The position numbers were made by a program, and so were the translations under genes. Below the pieces are notes generated by a model that was given only the letters and a program-made list of their open reading frames with translations, made no database searches and was not told where the DNA came from. 64,000 nt of DNA from Bacteroidota bacterium (lineage in GTDB: Bacteria; Bacteroidota; Bacteroidia; Chitinophagales; Chitinophagaceae). The DNA is taken from assembly GCA_023409975.1 (NCBI GenBank), contig JAEYQO010000019.1:62001-126000 (forward strand), in the 5' to 3' direction. Below, piece by piece: positions 15,747 through 23,706 of the stretch (within the stretch, counting starts at the first letter, position 1; each line of letters begins with the position of its first letter).

Positions 15747-17009
15747 TTATTTTTTATCCTCCAGCTCCAGTTTAAAAGTCTTAAGCCTGGGTGCCTTCAT
15801 CCAGGTGATGGCCACCACCAGCAAGGTCATGCAACCCCCAAAAATCACTGCGGGCACCGTTCCCATCCATTTTGCAGCTAGTCCGCTCTCCACCTCGCCA
15901 ATCTCATTGGAAGAACTGATGAACATCGTATTTACCGCCGAAACACGCCCTCTCATGTCGTCTGGTGTGTAAAGCTGAAGAATCGTACTTCTGATCACCA
16001 CGCTTACGGCATCAAGCGAACCACTGATTAAAAGGAGGATGAAAGACAGATAGGGGTTACGCGATAGGGCAAATAAAATGATCGCCAGTCCATACCCGGC
16101 AATACTGAGCATTAATTTAGGTCCCGGGCTTTTGCGTAAAGGGAACCAGGCCAGGAGGAAGAACATGATAATTGCCCCGAAACCAGGTGCAGCCCGAAGC
16201 CAGCCGTAGCCAACTTCGCCAATTTGGAGAATATCCCTTGCAAATACCGGAAGTAATGCAGTGGCACCTCCAAACAGTACAGCAAACATATCCAGCGTCA
16301 GGGCTGCCAGAATCAGCTCTGTTCTGAAAACAAAGCGCATTCCCTCCCGCAAACTCTTCAATACCGGCTCTTTTAGTTTTTTTATGACCGGCTGTTTGGG
16401 AATGCTTAAAATGGTCACGAAAGCCAATAACAGGACCAGGGTCACGAACATCAGGCTGGATGGTACACTAAGGTAGGCTATGAGCAGCCCTCCGGCCAGA
16501 GGACCCAGTACGCCCCCAGACTGCCATGACGTACTACTCCAGGTTGCTGCGTTCGGATAGAGTTTCCTGGGAACCAGCAAGCCAAGTATCGAAAAGGACG
16601 TAGGACTGAGAAAGGACCTGATGACGCCATTGATGAAAAAACCCGCATACACAAGGTGGGTTGTAGTCGAAAGCTCCACCAGTCCCTGACTGTATGCCCG
16701 CGACAATGCCACATAACCAGCCGAAAGAATAACATACCCTCCTATACAGATGCTCAACATTTTTTTCTTCTCGCGCGACTCAACAAAGTGTCCTGAGAAA
16801 AGGGAGCAGGTAATGGCAGGAATCGCCTCAAACAGACCCAGTTTTCCGATGGCCCAGACATCTCTGGTAATCTCGTAAAGCCAGTAAACCAGTATCGTGT
16901 TCTGCATGAACAGAGAGAAGATTACGCAGAACCGCTGCAGAAGGTATCGGCGAAATATAGGGTACCGGAGCGCCTTATTCTTAAGGATAAAACGGATGCT
17001 TAGACGCAA
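15747..17009 (-). CDS. MFS transporter (MFS_3/enterobactin-exporter-like)
   Basis: 420 residues, about 12 membrane segments. The cytoplasmic loop motif GHFVESREKKKML after helix 2 and the DDMRGRVSAVNTMFISSSNE segment after helix 10 are typical of the MFS_3 branch that includes EntS-like exporters. The substrate is unknown. The start is TTG at 17009, giving LRLSIRFILKNKALRYP; no ATG lies near. It is divergent from the MacB-like permease gene with both promoters in an 85-bp spacer. Confidence 0.85.
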   Translation of the reverse strand: MRLSIRFILKNKALRYPIFRRYLLQRFCVIFSLFMQNTILVYWLYEITRDVWAIGKLGLFEAIPAITCSLFSGHFVESREKKKMLSICIGGYVILSAGYVALSRAYSQGLVELSTTTHLVYAGFFINGVIRSFLSPTSFSILGLLVPRKLYPNAATWSSTSWQSGGVLGPLAGGLLIAYLSVPSSLMFVTLVLLLAFVTILSIPKQPVIKKLKEPVLKSLREGMRFVFRTELILAALTLDMFAVLFGGATALLPVFARDILQIGEVGYGWLRAAPGFGAIIMFFLLAWFPLRKSPGPKLMLSIAGYGLAIILFALSRNPYLSFILLLISGSLDAVSVVIRSTILQLYTPDDMRGRVSAVNTMFISSSNEIGEVESGLAAKWMGTVPAVIFGGCMTLLVVAITWMKAPRLKTFKLELEDKK

Positions 17010-17028
17010 GGGAGTGAAAAATTGCTGA

Positions 17029-17036
17029 CAAATTTA
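17029..17036 (-). promoter_or_regulatory. -7 element (TAAATTTG) for the MFS gene
   Basis: Exact TAnnTTTG on the minus strand 19 bases before the TTG start; it supports a start near 17009. Confidence 0.5.
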
Positions 17037-17080
17037 TTGTTTCCCTTTCAGGTTCATCACCGAAAGTGGGCACTTGCTAT

Positions 17081-17088
17081 TATTTTTG
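17081..17088 (+). promoter_or_regulatory. -7 element (TATTTTTG) for the permease, leaderless layout
   Basis: Exact TAnnTTTG ends 6 bases before the ATG at 17095, so the transcript would begin at or within a base or two of the start codon. Confidence 0.45.
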
Positions 17089-17094
17089 TTGCGA

Positions 17095-18348
17095 ATGAAC
17101 CACCGCAGCATCATTTCTACCAGCGTTATCCAGGCTCTCCAGGAACTGAGGGTAAATAAGCTGCGTACCTTTCTTTCATTGCTGGGCATCACCATCGGTA
17201 TTTTCTGCATTATCGCCGTGCTTACAGTTGTCGATAGTATGAAGAATAATATCAAGGAAGAAATGGCAAGTCTGGGTAGCGATGTGCTCTATATCAACCG
17301 CTGGCCCTGGATGGATGAAGGTGGCGAATATAAATGGTGGGAGTTCTGGCGGCGGCCCAGTATGTCTCCAAAGGAACTGAGAGCAATTCAGCAGCAGGTG
17401 CCTGCTGCAGGATTAACGACGCTCTGCCTGACCATAAATGGCCTCGAAGTAAAATATCACGATGAAGAGGCTACAGGGATTATGGCCTATGCTGTCACAC
17501 CCAATTTTGAAAAGCTCCAGAATATTGATGTGGCACAGGGAAGGTACCTCAGTCTGGCAGAATTGGACGGGGGGCAGCAGGTCGCTGTTATTGGAAATGA
17601 GATCTACAAAACACTATTTCGTGGTGGCATCGATCCGATCGGGAAACATATTGCCTTTAAGGGCAGACGGTTTGCTGTCGTCGGAGTATTGAAAGATGTC
17701 GGTCAGAACATGGCGGGTTTTGATTTTGACGCAGGAATTGTGATCCCCTATTACGCTGCAGCCACATTTACAGATCCCCTTTCTCTGAACAATGATCCTT
17801 TACTTATTGTCAAAGCAAGAGAAGGCAGAAGCATGCTGGAGCTGAAGACTGAAGTGGAAGGAGCGCTGCGCGGAGCGAGAAAAGTGAAGCCAGGAGATCC
17901 AAATAATTTTGCCATCAACCAGCTAAGCCAGATCACTGAAAGACTCGACCTCATGTTTGGAACCATCAACGTCATAGGATGGATTATCGCAGGCTTTTCC
18001 CTGCTCGTAGGAGGTTTCGGGATCGCCAATATCATGTTTGTTACCGTTAAGGAAAGAACAAAAGTAATTGGCCTTAAAAAAGCTGTGGGGGCACGACCCG
18101 CAAGTATCCTTATGGAGTTTCTGGTCGAAGCGGTTACTTTATGTGTCACAGGTGGACTGATAGGCATCGTTATCGTTTTTCTGCTGAGCCTTCTGTTAAC
18201 CTATGGCCTCGACTTTACGATTACATTGTCACTTAAAAATTTCATCATCGGTGTGGGTATCTCCGGTTTAGTAGGGGTTCTGGCTGGTTTCATACCTGCC
18301 AGGGCGGCCTCCCGTCTAGACCCGGTAGTAGCCATACGTAGCCACTGA
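17095..18348 (+). CDS. MacB/FtsX-like ABC transporter permease
   Basis: 417 residues from MNHRSIISTSVIQALQELRV; the in-frame TTG at 17074 overlaps the promoter and is rejected. Order: membrane helix LRTFLSLLGITIGIFCIIAV, MacB periplasmic core domain (about residues 45-265), then three C-terminal FtsX-type helices with KERTKVIGLKKAVGARPASI and LAGFIPARAASRLDPVVAIR. Such permeases export peptides, antibiotics or lipoproteins, or transmit force, with a separate ATPase. No ATPase gene is adjacent. The phosphoribosyltransferase gene starts 5 bp downstream. Confidence 0.9.
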   Translation: MNHRSIISTSVIQALQELRVNKLRTFLSLLGITIGIFCIIAVLTVVDSMKNNIKEEMASLGSDVLYINRWPWMDEGGEYKWWEFWRRPSMSPKELRAIQQQVPAAGLTTLCLTINGLEVKYHDEEATGIMAYAVTPNFEKLQNIDVAQGRYLSLAELDGGQQVAVIGNEIYKTLFRGGIDPIGKHIAFKGRRFAVVGVLKDVGQNMAGFDFDAGIVIPYYAAATFTDPLSLNNDPLLIVKAREGRSMLELKTEVEGALRGARKVKPGDPNNFAINQLSQITERLDLMFGTINVIGWIIAGFSLLVGGFGIANIMFVTVKERTKVIGLKKAVGARPASILMEFLVEAVTLCVTGGLIGIVIVFLLSLLLTYGLDFTITLSLKNFIIGVGISGLVGVLAGFIPARAASRLDPVVAIRSH

Positions 18349-18353
18349 TATTT

Positions 18354-18851
18354 ATGGGAAATAGCATCCTGATCCTCGACCGACAAAGAATACAATTGAA
18401 GTTGGAACGCATGGCCTACGAGATATGGGAAACCAACAGCAGGGAGTCTGAACTGGTACTTATCGGAATTGAACAGTCTGGCTATGCGGTCGCCGCTCAG
18501 CTAGCCCGCAGACTGGAAGCGATTTGTTCCATCAGGATCTCGCTGGAAAAATTGAAGATTAATAAGCGTTCTCCACTCAAAGACCCCATCCATTTGGATG
18601 CAGCGCTCGATGGCAAATCCATAATTCTCGTCGATGATGTGGCAGATTCAGGAAGGACACTGTTATTCGCGTTAAAGCCCCTGCTGGAATTTGAACCCAA
18701 AAAGGTTCAGATTGCGGTTTTGGTAGACCGTAAACATAAATCGTTCCCCGTTGCGCCGGACATTATAGGCTATTCGCTTGCGACTACACTTCAGGACCAT
18801 ATAGAGGTCACCTGCGAGGGTGAAGATATTCTGGGCGCCTACCTTAGCTAA
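18354..18851 (+). CDS. Phosphoribosyltransferase (PyrR-like)
   Basis: 165 residues. The type I PRTase fold shows LVLIGIEQSGYAVAAQLARR and the PRPP-binding loop IILVDDVADSGRTLLFAL near residues 88-105. It looks closest to PyrR/uracil phosphoribosyltransferase-like proteins, which bind PRPP and a pyrimidine; whether it is an enzyme or a regulator cannot be told from sequence. It follows the MacB-like permease after 5 bp, so the two are probably co-transcribed, although no functional link is obvious. Confidence 0.82.
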   Translation: MGNSILILDRQRIQLKLERMAYEIWETNSRESELVLIGIEQSGYAVAAQLARRLEAICSIRISLEKLKINKRSPLKDPIHLDAALDGKSIILVDDVADSGRTLLFALKPLLEFEPKKVQIAVLVDRKHKSFPVAPDIIGYSLATTLQDHIEVTCEGEDILGAYLS

Positions 18852-18924
18852 GAAAGCGGCCTCCTTCAGTGCTTTTCTATAATTTCGCAGCGCTTTTTTA
18901 CTACACCACAAACAGAGGATCCAG

Positions 18925-19884
18925 ATGGCTTATACGCTAGTAATTCACGGAGGCGCAGGTAATATTACACCTGAGATGATGACGCCTGATTTGGAAGTAG
19001 CCTATCGGAAAGCGCTCCAGGACGCATTATCAGCGGGCGATAGTTTGCTTTCAAAGGGTGAAACTGCCCTGGATGCCGTGGTGGCAGCCATCTGTGTGCT
19101 GGAAGATAATCCGCTCTTCAACGCAGGAAGAGGCTCAGTCTTTACAAAGAAAGGGCTGCATGAAATGGACGCCGCCCTAATGGATGGCAGGAACCTCGCC
19201 GCTGGTGCCGTGGCGGGCGTCCGGAATATTAAAAACCCGATCGTCCTTGCGAAAGAAGTTATGTTACATTCCGGACACGTATTCCTGAGTGGTAAAGGGG
19301 CAGGGGAGTTTGCGCTGAATCAGGGCCTTGAGTTTGCTCCGGATGACTATTTCTTCAACAAGGAGCGGTATGATCAATGGGTGGAACTGAGGGATAGCGA
19401 TTTTTATCAACTGGACCATAAAGGTGACAACTTGAAGAGCGCCGCTAACCCGGATTACAAATTTGGTACGGTTGGGGCCGTTGCTGTGGATAGCAAGGGC
19501 AATGTTGCTGCAGGAACCTCAACCGGAGGTATGACCAATAAGAGGTTTGGCAGAATAGGCGATAGCCCGGTCATCGGGTCAGGAACCTACGCCAATAACA
19601 ATACCTGTGCGGTGTCCTGTACCGGGCATGGAGAATTCTTCCTGCGGGCTGTAGTAGCCTATGATGTATCCTGCCTGATGGAGTATCGCGGTCTTAGTCT
19701 GCAGGAGGCCTGCCAAAAGGTAGTTCAGGAAAAACTCGTGAAAATGGGAGGTGAAGGTGGTTTGATCGCTGTTGATGCCAAAGGTAATTTTGAGTTCTGT
19801 TTCAATTCTGCTGGCATGTATCGAGGCATGCGCAATCATATGGGTGAAGAAATCATCGCCTGGTTTGACAAGCAGAACGGATAG
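18925..19884 (+). CDS. Isoaspartyl peptidase / plant-type L-asparaginase (Ntn hydrolase)
   Basis: 319 residues without signal peptide. It begins MAYTLVIHGGAGNITPEM; the precursor is expected to cleave itself before Thr182 in YKFGTVGAVAVDSKGNVAAG, the nucleophile of the Ntn-hydrolase family. Other conserved blocks are LFNAGRGSVFTKKGLHEMDA and GDSPVIGSGTYANNNTCAVS. The family hydrolyses isoaspartyl dipeptides and asparagine in the cytoplasm. A 268-bp gap with no gene follows. Confidence 0.93.
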   Translation: MAYTLVIHGGAGNITPEMMTPDLEVAYRKALQDALSAGDSLLSKGETALDAVVAAICVLEDNPLFNAGRGSVFTKKGLHEMDAALMDGRNLAAGAVAGVRNIKNPIVLAKEVMLHSGHVFLSGKGAGEFALNQGLEFAPDDYFFNKERYDQWVELRDSDFYQLDHKGDNLKSAANPDYKFGTVGAVAVDSKGNVAAGTSTGGMTNKRFGRIGDSPVIGSGTYANNNTCAVSCTGHGEFFLRAVVAYDVSCLMEYRGLSLQEACQKVVQEKLVKMGGEGGLIAVDAKGNFEFCFNSAGMYRGMRNHMGEEIIAWFDKQNG

Positions 19885-20152
19885 GCCGGGGCATAGAATT
19901 CTCCTCGAGTCACTAATGGAAGACACTCACTATCGGGACTGCAAAGCTGGTTAAAGACCAGATCGTAGTTTATGATCTCAGACCACCCATTGGTATGATG
20001 ACAACCAGTTTGCGTCCTCGTCGATAGTCGATGTATGGTGGGGTGTATCCATTAAACGGAATTGCCCCGAACGCGTCGGGGCAATCTATTACAAGCCTGA
20101 TATTTCTCAGCGTACTATACGCGCAATACACGCCTACACAGCCTAAAACGCT
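19885..20152. other. 268-bp intergenic region
   Basis: No gene seen. It contains a hairpin (20061-20085). A short stretch near 20015-20050 might be a decayed 11-bp-period array, but the evidence is too weak to call. Confidence 0.5.
20061..20085. terminator. Hairpin between asparaginase and lipoprotein genes
   Basis: Ten-bp perfect stem ATTGCCCCGA / TCGGGGCAAT with loop ACGCG between convergent genes. The T tract is weak on both strands. Confidence 0.6.
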
Positions 20153-20689
20153 TTACTCGTGTTTGTAGGCGATGTCGATATGGCCGCGCTTGTAATGCTT
20201 CTGGCCTTCGACGGAAAACGCGTAAAACATTCTGTAGTTGGTGTTGGGTACCATGTTCAGCCCCTTGTAACTAAGACCAATTTTCTGGATAGTGGAAGGG
20301 ACATGAATGGATCTGCGCAAATAGACATTCTGCTGGTTGTCTATGAGCACCAATTGAAGATTCACAGGTTGTGTGGCAAATACCTGGACAATCTGGGTGT
20401 CTGCTGCAGGGTTTGGAAAAATCTTTTCCATCGTGACCTCACTCTTCACGTATCCTGTCAGATCTGTGGTATCCAGTGGGGCAAACAAATCAAAAACCCA
20501 CTGCGGCCAGTCTTCATCAGTTTTTTCGTCGGTGGTATTACCAATACTACCAAGATAGGTACCGTTGATATCGTAACGGCTATAGCTAGAGAAATTCAAG
20601 CTCGCAGCAGAATGGTCCTCTTCATTTTTATCCTTTTCACAGCCTGTAAAAGTAAAAGCCAGCAATGCTACTGCTAATAAATACCTCAT
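20153..20689 (-). CDS. Hypothetical surface-type lipoprotein
   Basis: 178 residues. Signal peptide MRYLLAVALLAFTFTGC with lipidated Cys17, followed by EKDKNEED. A Lys plus acidic run right after the Cys resembles the lipoprotein export signal known in Bacteroidota that sends lipoproteins to the cell surface. The rest is beta-rich (ASLNFSSYSRYDINGTYLGS, VNLQLVLIDNQQNVYLRRSI, GLNMVPNTNYRMFYAFSVEG). The block EKIFPNPAADTQIVQVFATQ recalls the start of Por-type sorting domains, but it lies mid-protein, so I do not call one. Function unknown. Confidence 0.75.
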   Translation of the reverse strand: MRYLLAVALLAFTFTGCEKDKNEEDHSAASLNFSSYSRYDINGTYLGSIGNTTDEKTDEDWPQWVFDLFAPLDTTDLTGYVKSEVTMEKIFPNPAADTQIVQVFATQPVNLQLVLIDNQQNVYLRRSIHVPSTIQKIGLSYKGLNMVPNTNYRMFYAFSVEGQKHYKRGHIDIAYKHE

Positions 20690-20744
20690 TTTTGGAAAAA
20701 TTTACCGCAATATATAATTTCTGAATCCTTTTTCTAAGTGCTGA

Positions 20745-21032
20745 CTAAATTTTATCCGCATCCAGCACATCATGATACGCTTCCTTTCTGGTCATGACGG
20801 CTTTCGCAAATGGGCATAACGGGTAAACCCTCAACTGTTCTTCTCTGGCAAAGGCCACAATTGCTTCCACCAATTGATTGCCAACTCCCTTACCTTTCAA
20901 GGACTCATCAACGCTGGTATGATGCACGGTGATTCTGTCGTCTTCCCTGCTATAATTGATTTCTCCCAGCTCGTCCGAACGGTAGAACCGACCATTCCCG
21001 TTCTGCTCTTCATGCTTAATCTCCATTGCCAA
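20745..21032 (-). CDS. Short GNAT-family N-acetyltransferase (YjdJ/YidJ-like)
   Basis: 95 residues, the length of the short GNAT subgroup. Motif A for acetyl-CoA is present as HHTSVDESLKGKGVGNQLVE, followed by AIVAFAREEQLRVYPLCPFA. The substrate is not known for these proteins. A second ATG two codons in (21026) could also be used. The 11-bp-period array at 21089-21242 lies just upstream. Confidence 0.85.
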   Translation of the reverse strand: MAMEIKHEEQNGNGRFYRSDELGEINYSREDDRITVHHTSVDESLKGKGVGNQLVEAIVAFAREEQLRVYPLCPFAKAVMTRKEAYHDVLDADKI

Positions 21033-21088
21033 CTGATTAGTTTCTTACGAATCTAACTGAAAATTGTCGATTGTCGATCCATTTCTGG

Positions 21089-21242
21089 ATAGACAGTTAG
21101 TAAGTCTGCAGTAACGGAACCGTAGCGGTGTAGTAAAGGAACAGTAAGGGAACAGTAAAGGAACAGTAAAGGAAGTAGGGAATATATAGGGAGTATATAG
21201 GGAGGGTATAGGGAGTATACAGGGAGTATAGAGGAGTAGTTA
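21089..21242 (+). repeat. 11-bp-period array, 14 units
   Basis: Fourteen units of exactly 11 bp. The middle reads GTAAAGGAACA (21133), GTAAGGGAACA (21144), GTAAAGGAACA (21155), GTAAAGGAAGT (21166); then AGGGAATATAT (21177), AGGGAGTATAT (21188), AGGGAGGGTAT (21199), AGGGAGTATAC (21210), AGGGAGTATAG (21221). The motif drifts along the array while the phase is kept. Confidence 0.88.
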
Positions 21243-21365
21243 CACCCTGTTGAACGATGAATTTTGATAGCAGGTCAGGCCTGCTGTATTGAATATGAGT
21301 CAGAAGCCCCATGTGAAGAGCACAGTGCCGTTTCTTTTAAAGGGTCGAGTTTTACTAATTCTTAC

Positions 21366-21400
21366 GACTGGCAACCGGCGACTGGCAACGGTCAATGCCA
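21366..21400 (+). repeat. 7-bp-period array, 5 units
   Basis: GACTGGC, AACCGGC, GACTGGC, AACGGTC, AATGCCA in exact heptamer phase. On the other strand it reads GCCAGTC/GCCGGTT, similar to the heptamer array at 60625-60659. Confidence 0.6.
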
Positions 21401-21435
21401 TGATCTACATCATGCTCGCACAAAACCCAAGATAA

Positions 21436-21443
21436 TAACTTTG
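21436..21443 (+). promoter_or_regulatory. -7 element (TAACTTTG) for the PLP decarboxylase, leaderless layout
   Basis: Exact TAnnTTTG ends 5 bases before the ATG at 21449; transcription would begin at the start codon, or translation would use the ATG at 21482. Confidence 0.45.
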
Positions 21444-21448
21444 CAGCC

Positions 21449-22693
21449 ATGCGCTACTGGAAAAAGCTATCTCATCAGGTGATGGATGAGAAAATTACCG
21501 CTGCTCTGAAAGAGAATGTCGATTATAACAGGAAAGTCAGCCTGGGGATACCAGCTTCGAAGCTCGATCCACAGGTGTTTTATGATCAGGCTTCCTTTCT
21601 GAAAGATGCACCCTTGCTGCGCACCTATGTTCAGAATCCCAATCACATTGGTTGCCATACCCTCGGCGAATCGGAGTTTTTCTTCCGCGGCACGCAGCAA
21701 TTGGAGCGGGAGGTGATCGAATTACTGAGTGTAGACATGCTTCATGCCGGGGAGCAGAGTACAGACGGTTATATAGCCGCAGGGGGCACAGAGGCCAATA
21801 TTCAGGCTGCATGGATCTATAGGAATCTTTTCCTGCGTGACCATCAGGCTGAGCAATCTGAAATAGCCCTGCTGGGATCACAGGACACGCACTATTCGAT
21901 AGCGAAAGCCGCCAATCTGCTCCACATTGATTGGTACAGCGTTCCGGTAGAGGAAGAAACCCGGACGATACTGCCCGAAGAACTGGATACCCTGCTCAGA
22001 CAGGCAAAGGAGAAAGGGGTGAAATATTTCATTGTAATCGCAAATATGGCCACTACCATGTTTGGGAGTGTGGATGATCCTGATGTTTATGTTAAAGCAC
22101 TTGACAGGCACGGATTTCAGTTCAGAATGCACGTGGACGGCGCATTTGGTGGATTTATTTACCCTGTAAGCGCGGCAGCCAGCAGGCTGGACTTCAATAA
22201 TCCGCAGGTCTCTTCCGTCACCCTGGATGCCCATAAAATGCTTCAGGCTCCCTACGGGACGGGCATTTTCATTGCCAGAAAAGGCTTAATGCCTTACGCC
22301 TACACAAAAGAAGCCCGGTATGTGCACGGGATGGACCTTACCCTGAGCGGGAGCAGGTCGGGCGCCAACGCCATCGCGGTTTGGATGATTCTTTTCACCT
22401 ACGGCCCCTTCGGTTGGCTGGAAAAGATCAATAAGCTGCTGTACCGTACAAACTGGTGCTGTGAGCAGTTGAATCGACTCGGAAAGCGATATTACAGGCA
22501 TCCGGAAATGAACATTATCACGATTAAAGCCACAGAGATACCCCGGAAACTGGCCTGGAAGTTCGGTCTGGTCCCTGATAAACATGAAGGCGACCCCGGA
22601 TGGTACAAGATTGTTGTAATGGATCACGTAGAGCTGGATCACCTGCAGCTTTTTATCCATGAGCTGGAGCACTGGCAGGAAAACAACCGGTAA
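21449..22693 (+). CDS. PLP-dependent group II decarboxylase
   Basis: 414 residues. The fold-type I PLP enzyme shows GYIAAGGTEANIQAAWIYRN, DTHYSIAKAANLL, HVDGAFGGFIYPV and the Schiff-base lysine K263 in SVTLDAHKMLQAPYG. It belongs to the glutamate/tyrosine/aspartate decarboxylase group; the substrate cannot be fixed. Many Bacteroidota carry a close relative beginning with YWKKLS, which supports the ATG at 21449. It is followed within 40 bp by a small lipoprotein gene in the same direction. Confidence 0.88.
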   Translation: MRYWKKLSHQVMDEKITAALKENVDYNRKVSLGIPASKLDPQVFYDQASFLKDAPLLRTYVQNPNHIGCHTLGESEFFFRGTQQLEREVIELLSVDMLHAGEQSTDGYIAAGGTEANIQAAWIYRNLFLRDHQAEQSEIALLGSQDTHYSIAKAANLLHIDWYSVPVEEETRTILPEELDTLLRQAKEKGVKYFIVIANMATTMFGSVDDPDVYVKALDRHGFQFRMHVDGAFGGFIYPVSAAASRLDFNNPQVSSVTLDAHKMLQAPYGTGIFIARKGLMPYAYTKEARYVHGMDLTLSGSRSGANAIAVWMILFTYGPFGWLEKINKLLYRTNWCCEQLNRLGKRYYRHPEMNIITIKATEIPRKLAWKFGLVPDKHEGDPGWYKIVVMDHVELDHLQLFIHELEHWQENNR

Positions 22694-22730
22694 CACCAAA
22701 CTTTGTATCTTGTATTCAAAAATCGAGTCT

Positions 22731-23147
22731 ATGAAAAAAGCAGCAGCTTTGATAGGCCTTTGTCTTACGATTCCGCTGATCTGGGCAGGTAGTTGCAATA
22801 ATGAAGAGGTGGTCCAAAACTGTGAAGGAATAGCCTGTACTATGATGTTTGCAATGATCCAACTGGAGGTGAAAAATCCTCAGGGCGAGCCGGTTGCACT
22901 TCAGGATTTTTATACGTTAAGAGGAAAGGACGCTACCCCTATCCGGCCGGAACAGCAAATGGACGTGGTAGGAAATTATGTAGTGCTGGATGATGGCTAC
23001 CTCGCAAAACTGAGGCAGCAGACCGACAGTTTCACCTTTATTGGAGTTATTGACGGCGAACAGGTGCTTTCGGTGCCCTTCAAAATAGGGGCCGACTGCT
23101 GCCATGTCGGTAGACAGGAAGGTCCAACAGAGGTGATTTACCCTTAA
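22731..23147 (+). CDS. Hypothetical lipoprotein
   Basis: 138 residues from MKKAAALIGLCLTIPLIWAG, lipobox WAGSC with lipidated Cys20. An upstream in-frame codon at 22659 is rejected because it would precede the signal peptide. The mature domain has four further cysteines (QNCEGIACTMM and GADCCHVG) that could form disulfides and a beta-rich core (FAMIQLEVKNPQGEPVALQD, FTFIGVIDGEQVLSVPFKIG). No family recognised. It overlaps no other gene and is followed by a strong terminator. Confidence 0.75.
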   Translation: MKKAAALIGLCLTIPLIWAGSCNNEEVVQNCEGIACTMMFAMIQLEVKNPQGEPVALQDFYTLRGKDATPIRPEQQMDVVGNYVVLDDGYLAKLRQQTDSFTFIGVIDGEQVLSVPFKIGADCCHVGRQEGPTEVIYP

Positions 23148-23181
23148 AGAGGGCCATATCTATTTAAGCCTGCTATAAAAG

Positions 23182-23208
23182 AGGGCCGGAGCGTGAAGCT
23201 CCGGCCCT
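23182..23208. terminator. Terminator after the 22731 lipoprotein
   Basis: Eleven-bp stem AGGGCCGGAGC / GCTCCGGCCCT, loop GTGAA, T tract on the plus strand. Confidence 0.88.
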
Positions 23209-23250
23209 TTAAGCATATTTCAGGTATTCGGGGAAATTCTGTTCCCCCAC

Positions 23251-23541
23251 CTATTTGGAGAGATGACCATTCGCTTCCGCCTTTCTATGGTGTGGCTTAT
23301 GGCTACCGCGGTAGGAAGGTGCGAAGCTCTTGGTCTGAGATTGTTCGCTTTCCTGATTACGGTTCTTAAAGCGTCTGTATAGAAGCATTGCCGGATAGGA
23401 TAGAAGGGCGATCGACCCTACGATTACACCTGCAATCATCAGATATTTTCTGGTGTTGTCTGGTTTCCTGTTGAATATCTGGTTCCAATTACCGTTGCTG
23501 ATATTCTTTCTGAGCGACCTCAGATTCTTCGTCATTTCCAT
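23251..23541 (-). CDS. Small single-pass membrane protein
   Basis: 96 residues (a second ATG two codons in is possible). The N-terminal basic segment MTKNLRSLRKNISNGNWNQI is followed by one membrane helix KYLMIAGVIVGSIALLSYPA and a basic, Ser/His-rich C-terminal tail ending SHKPHHRKAEANGHLSK. No family recognised. Confidence 0.65.
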   Translation of the reverse strand: MEMTKNLRSLRKNISNGNWNQIFNRKPDNTRKYLMIAGVIVGSIALLSYPAMLLYRRFKNRNQESEQSQTKSFAPSYRGSHKPHHRKAEANGHLSK

Positions 23542-23706
23542 AGCTCAAGTGTTTAAAGTTGTTCATTTGATTATCGGTTTATCTGCAAAAAAATTCAGAC
23601 CACTGCCAGCAAGGAAATGTTAAGGCATTGATGATTGAAACTGGCCCATTTTCACTTTCCTCGGTTTTTTCCTTTCTTGTGTTTAATTATTAACTCGTTG
23701 TAATAC

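Larger units (their letters stand above)
21033..21448. other. 416-bp divergent intergenic region with two periodic arrays
   Basis: Between GNAT (minus) and the PLP decarboxylase (plus). It holds a 14-unit 11-bp array (21089-21242), a 5-unit 7-bp array (21366-21400) and the decarboxylase promoter box (21436-21443). No small gene is credible. Confidence 0.75.

Noticed and set aside
20015..20050. Possible short 11-bp-period stretch after the asparaginase gene
   Set aside because: Only three loose units; below what I would call a repeat.
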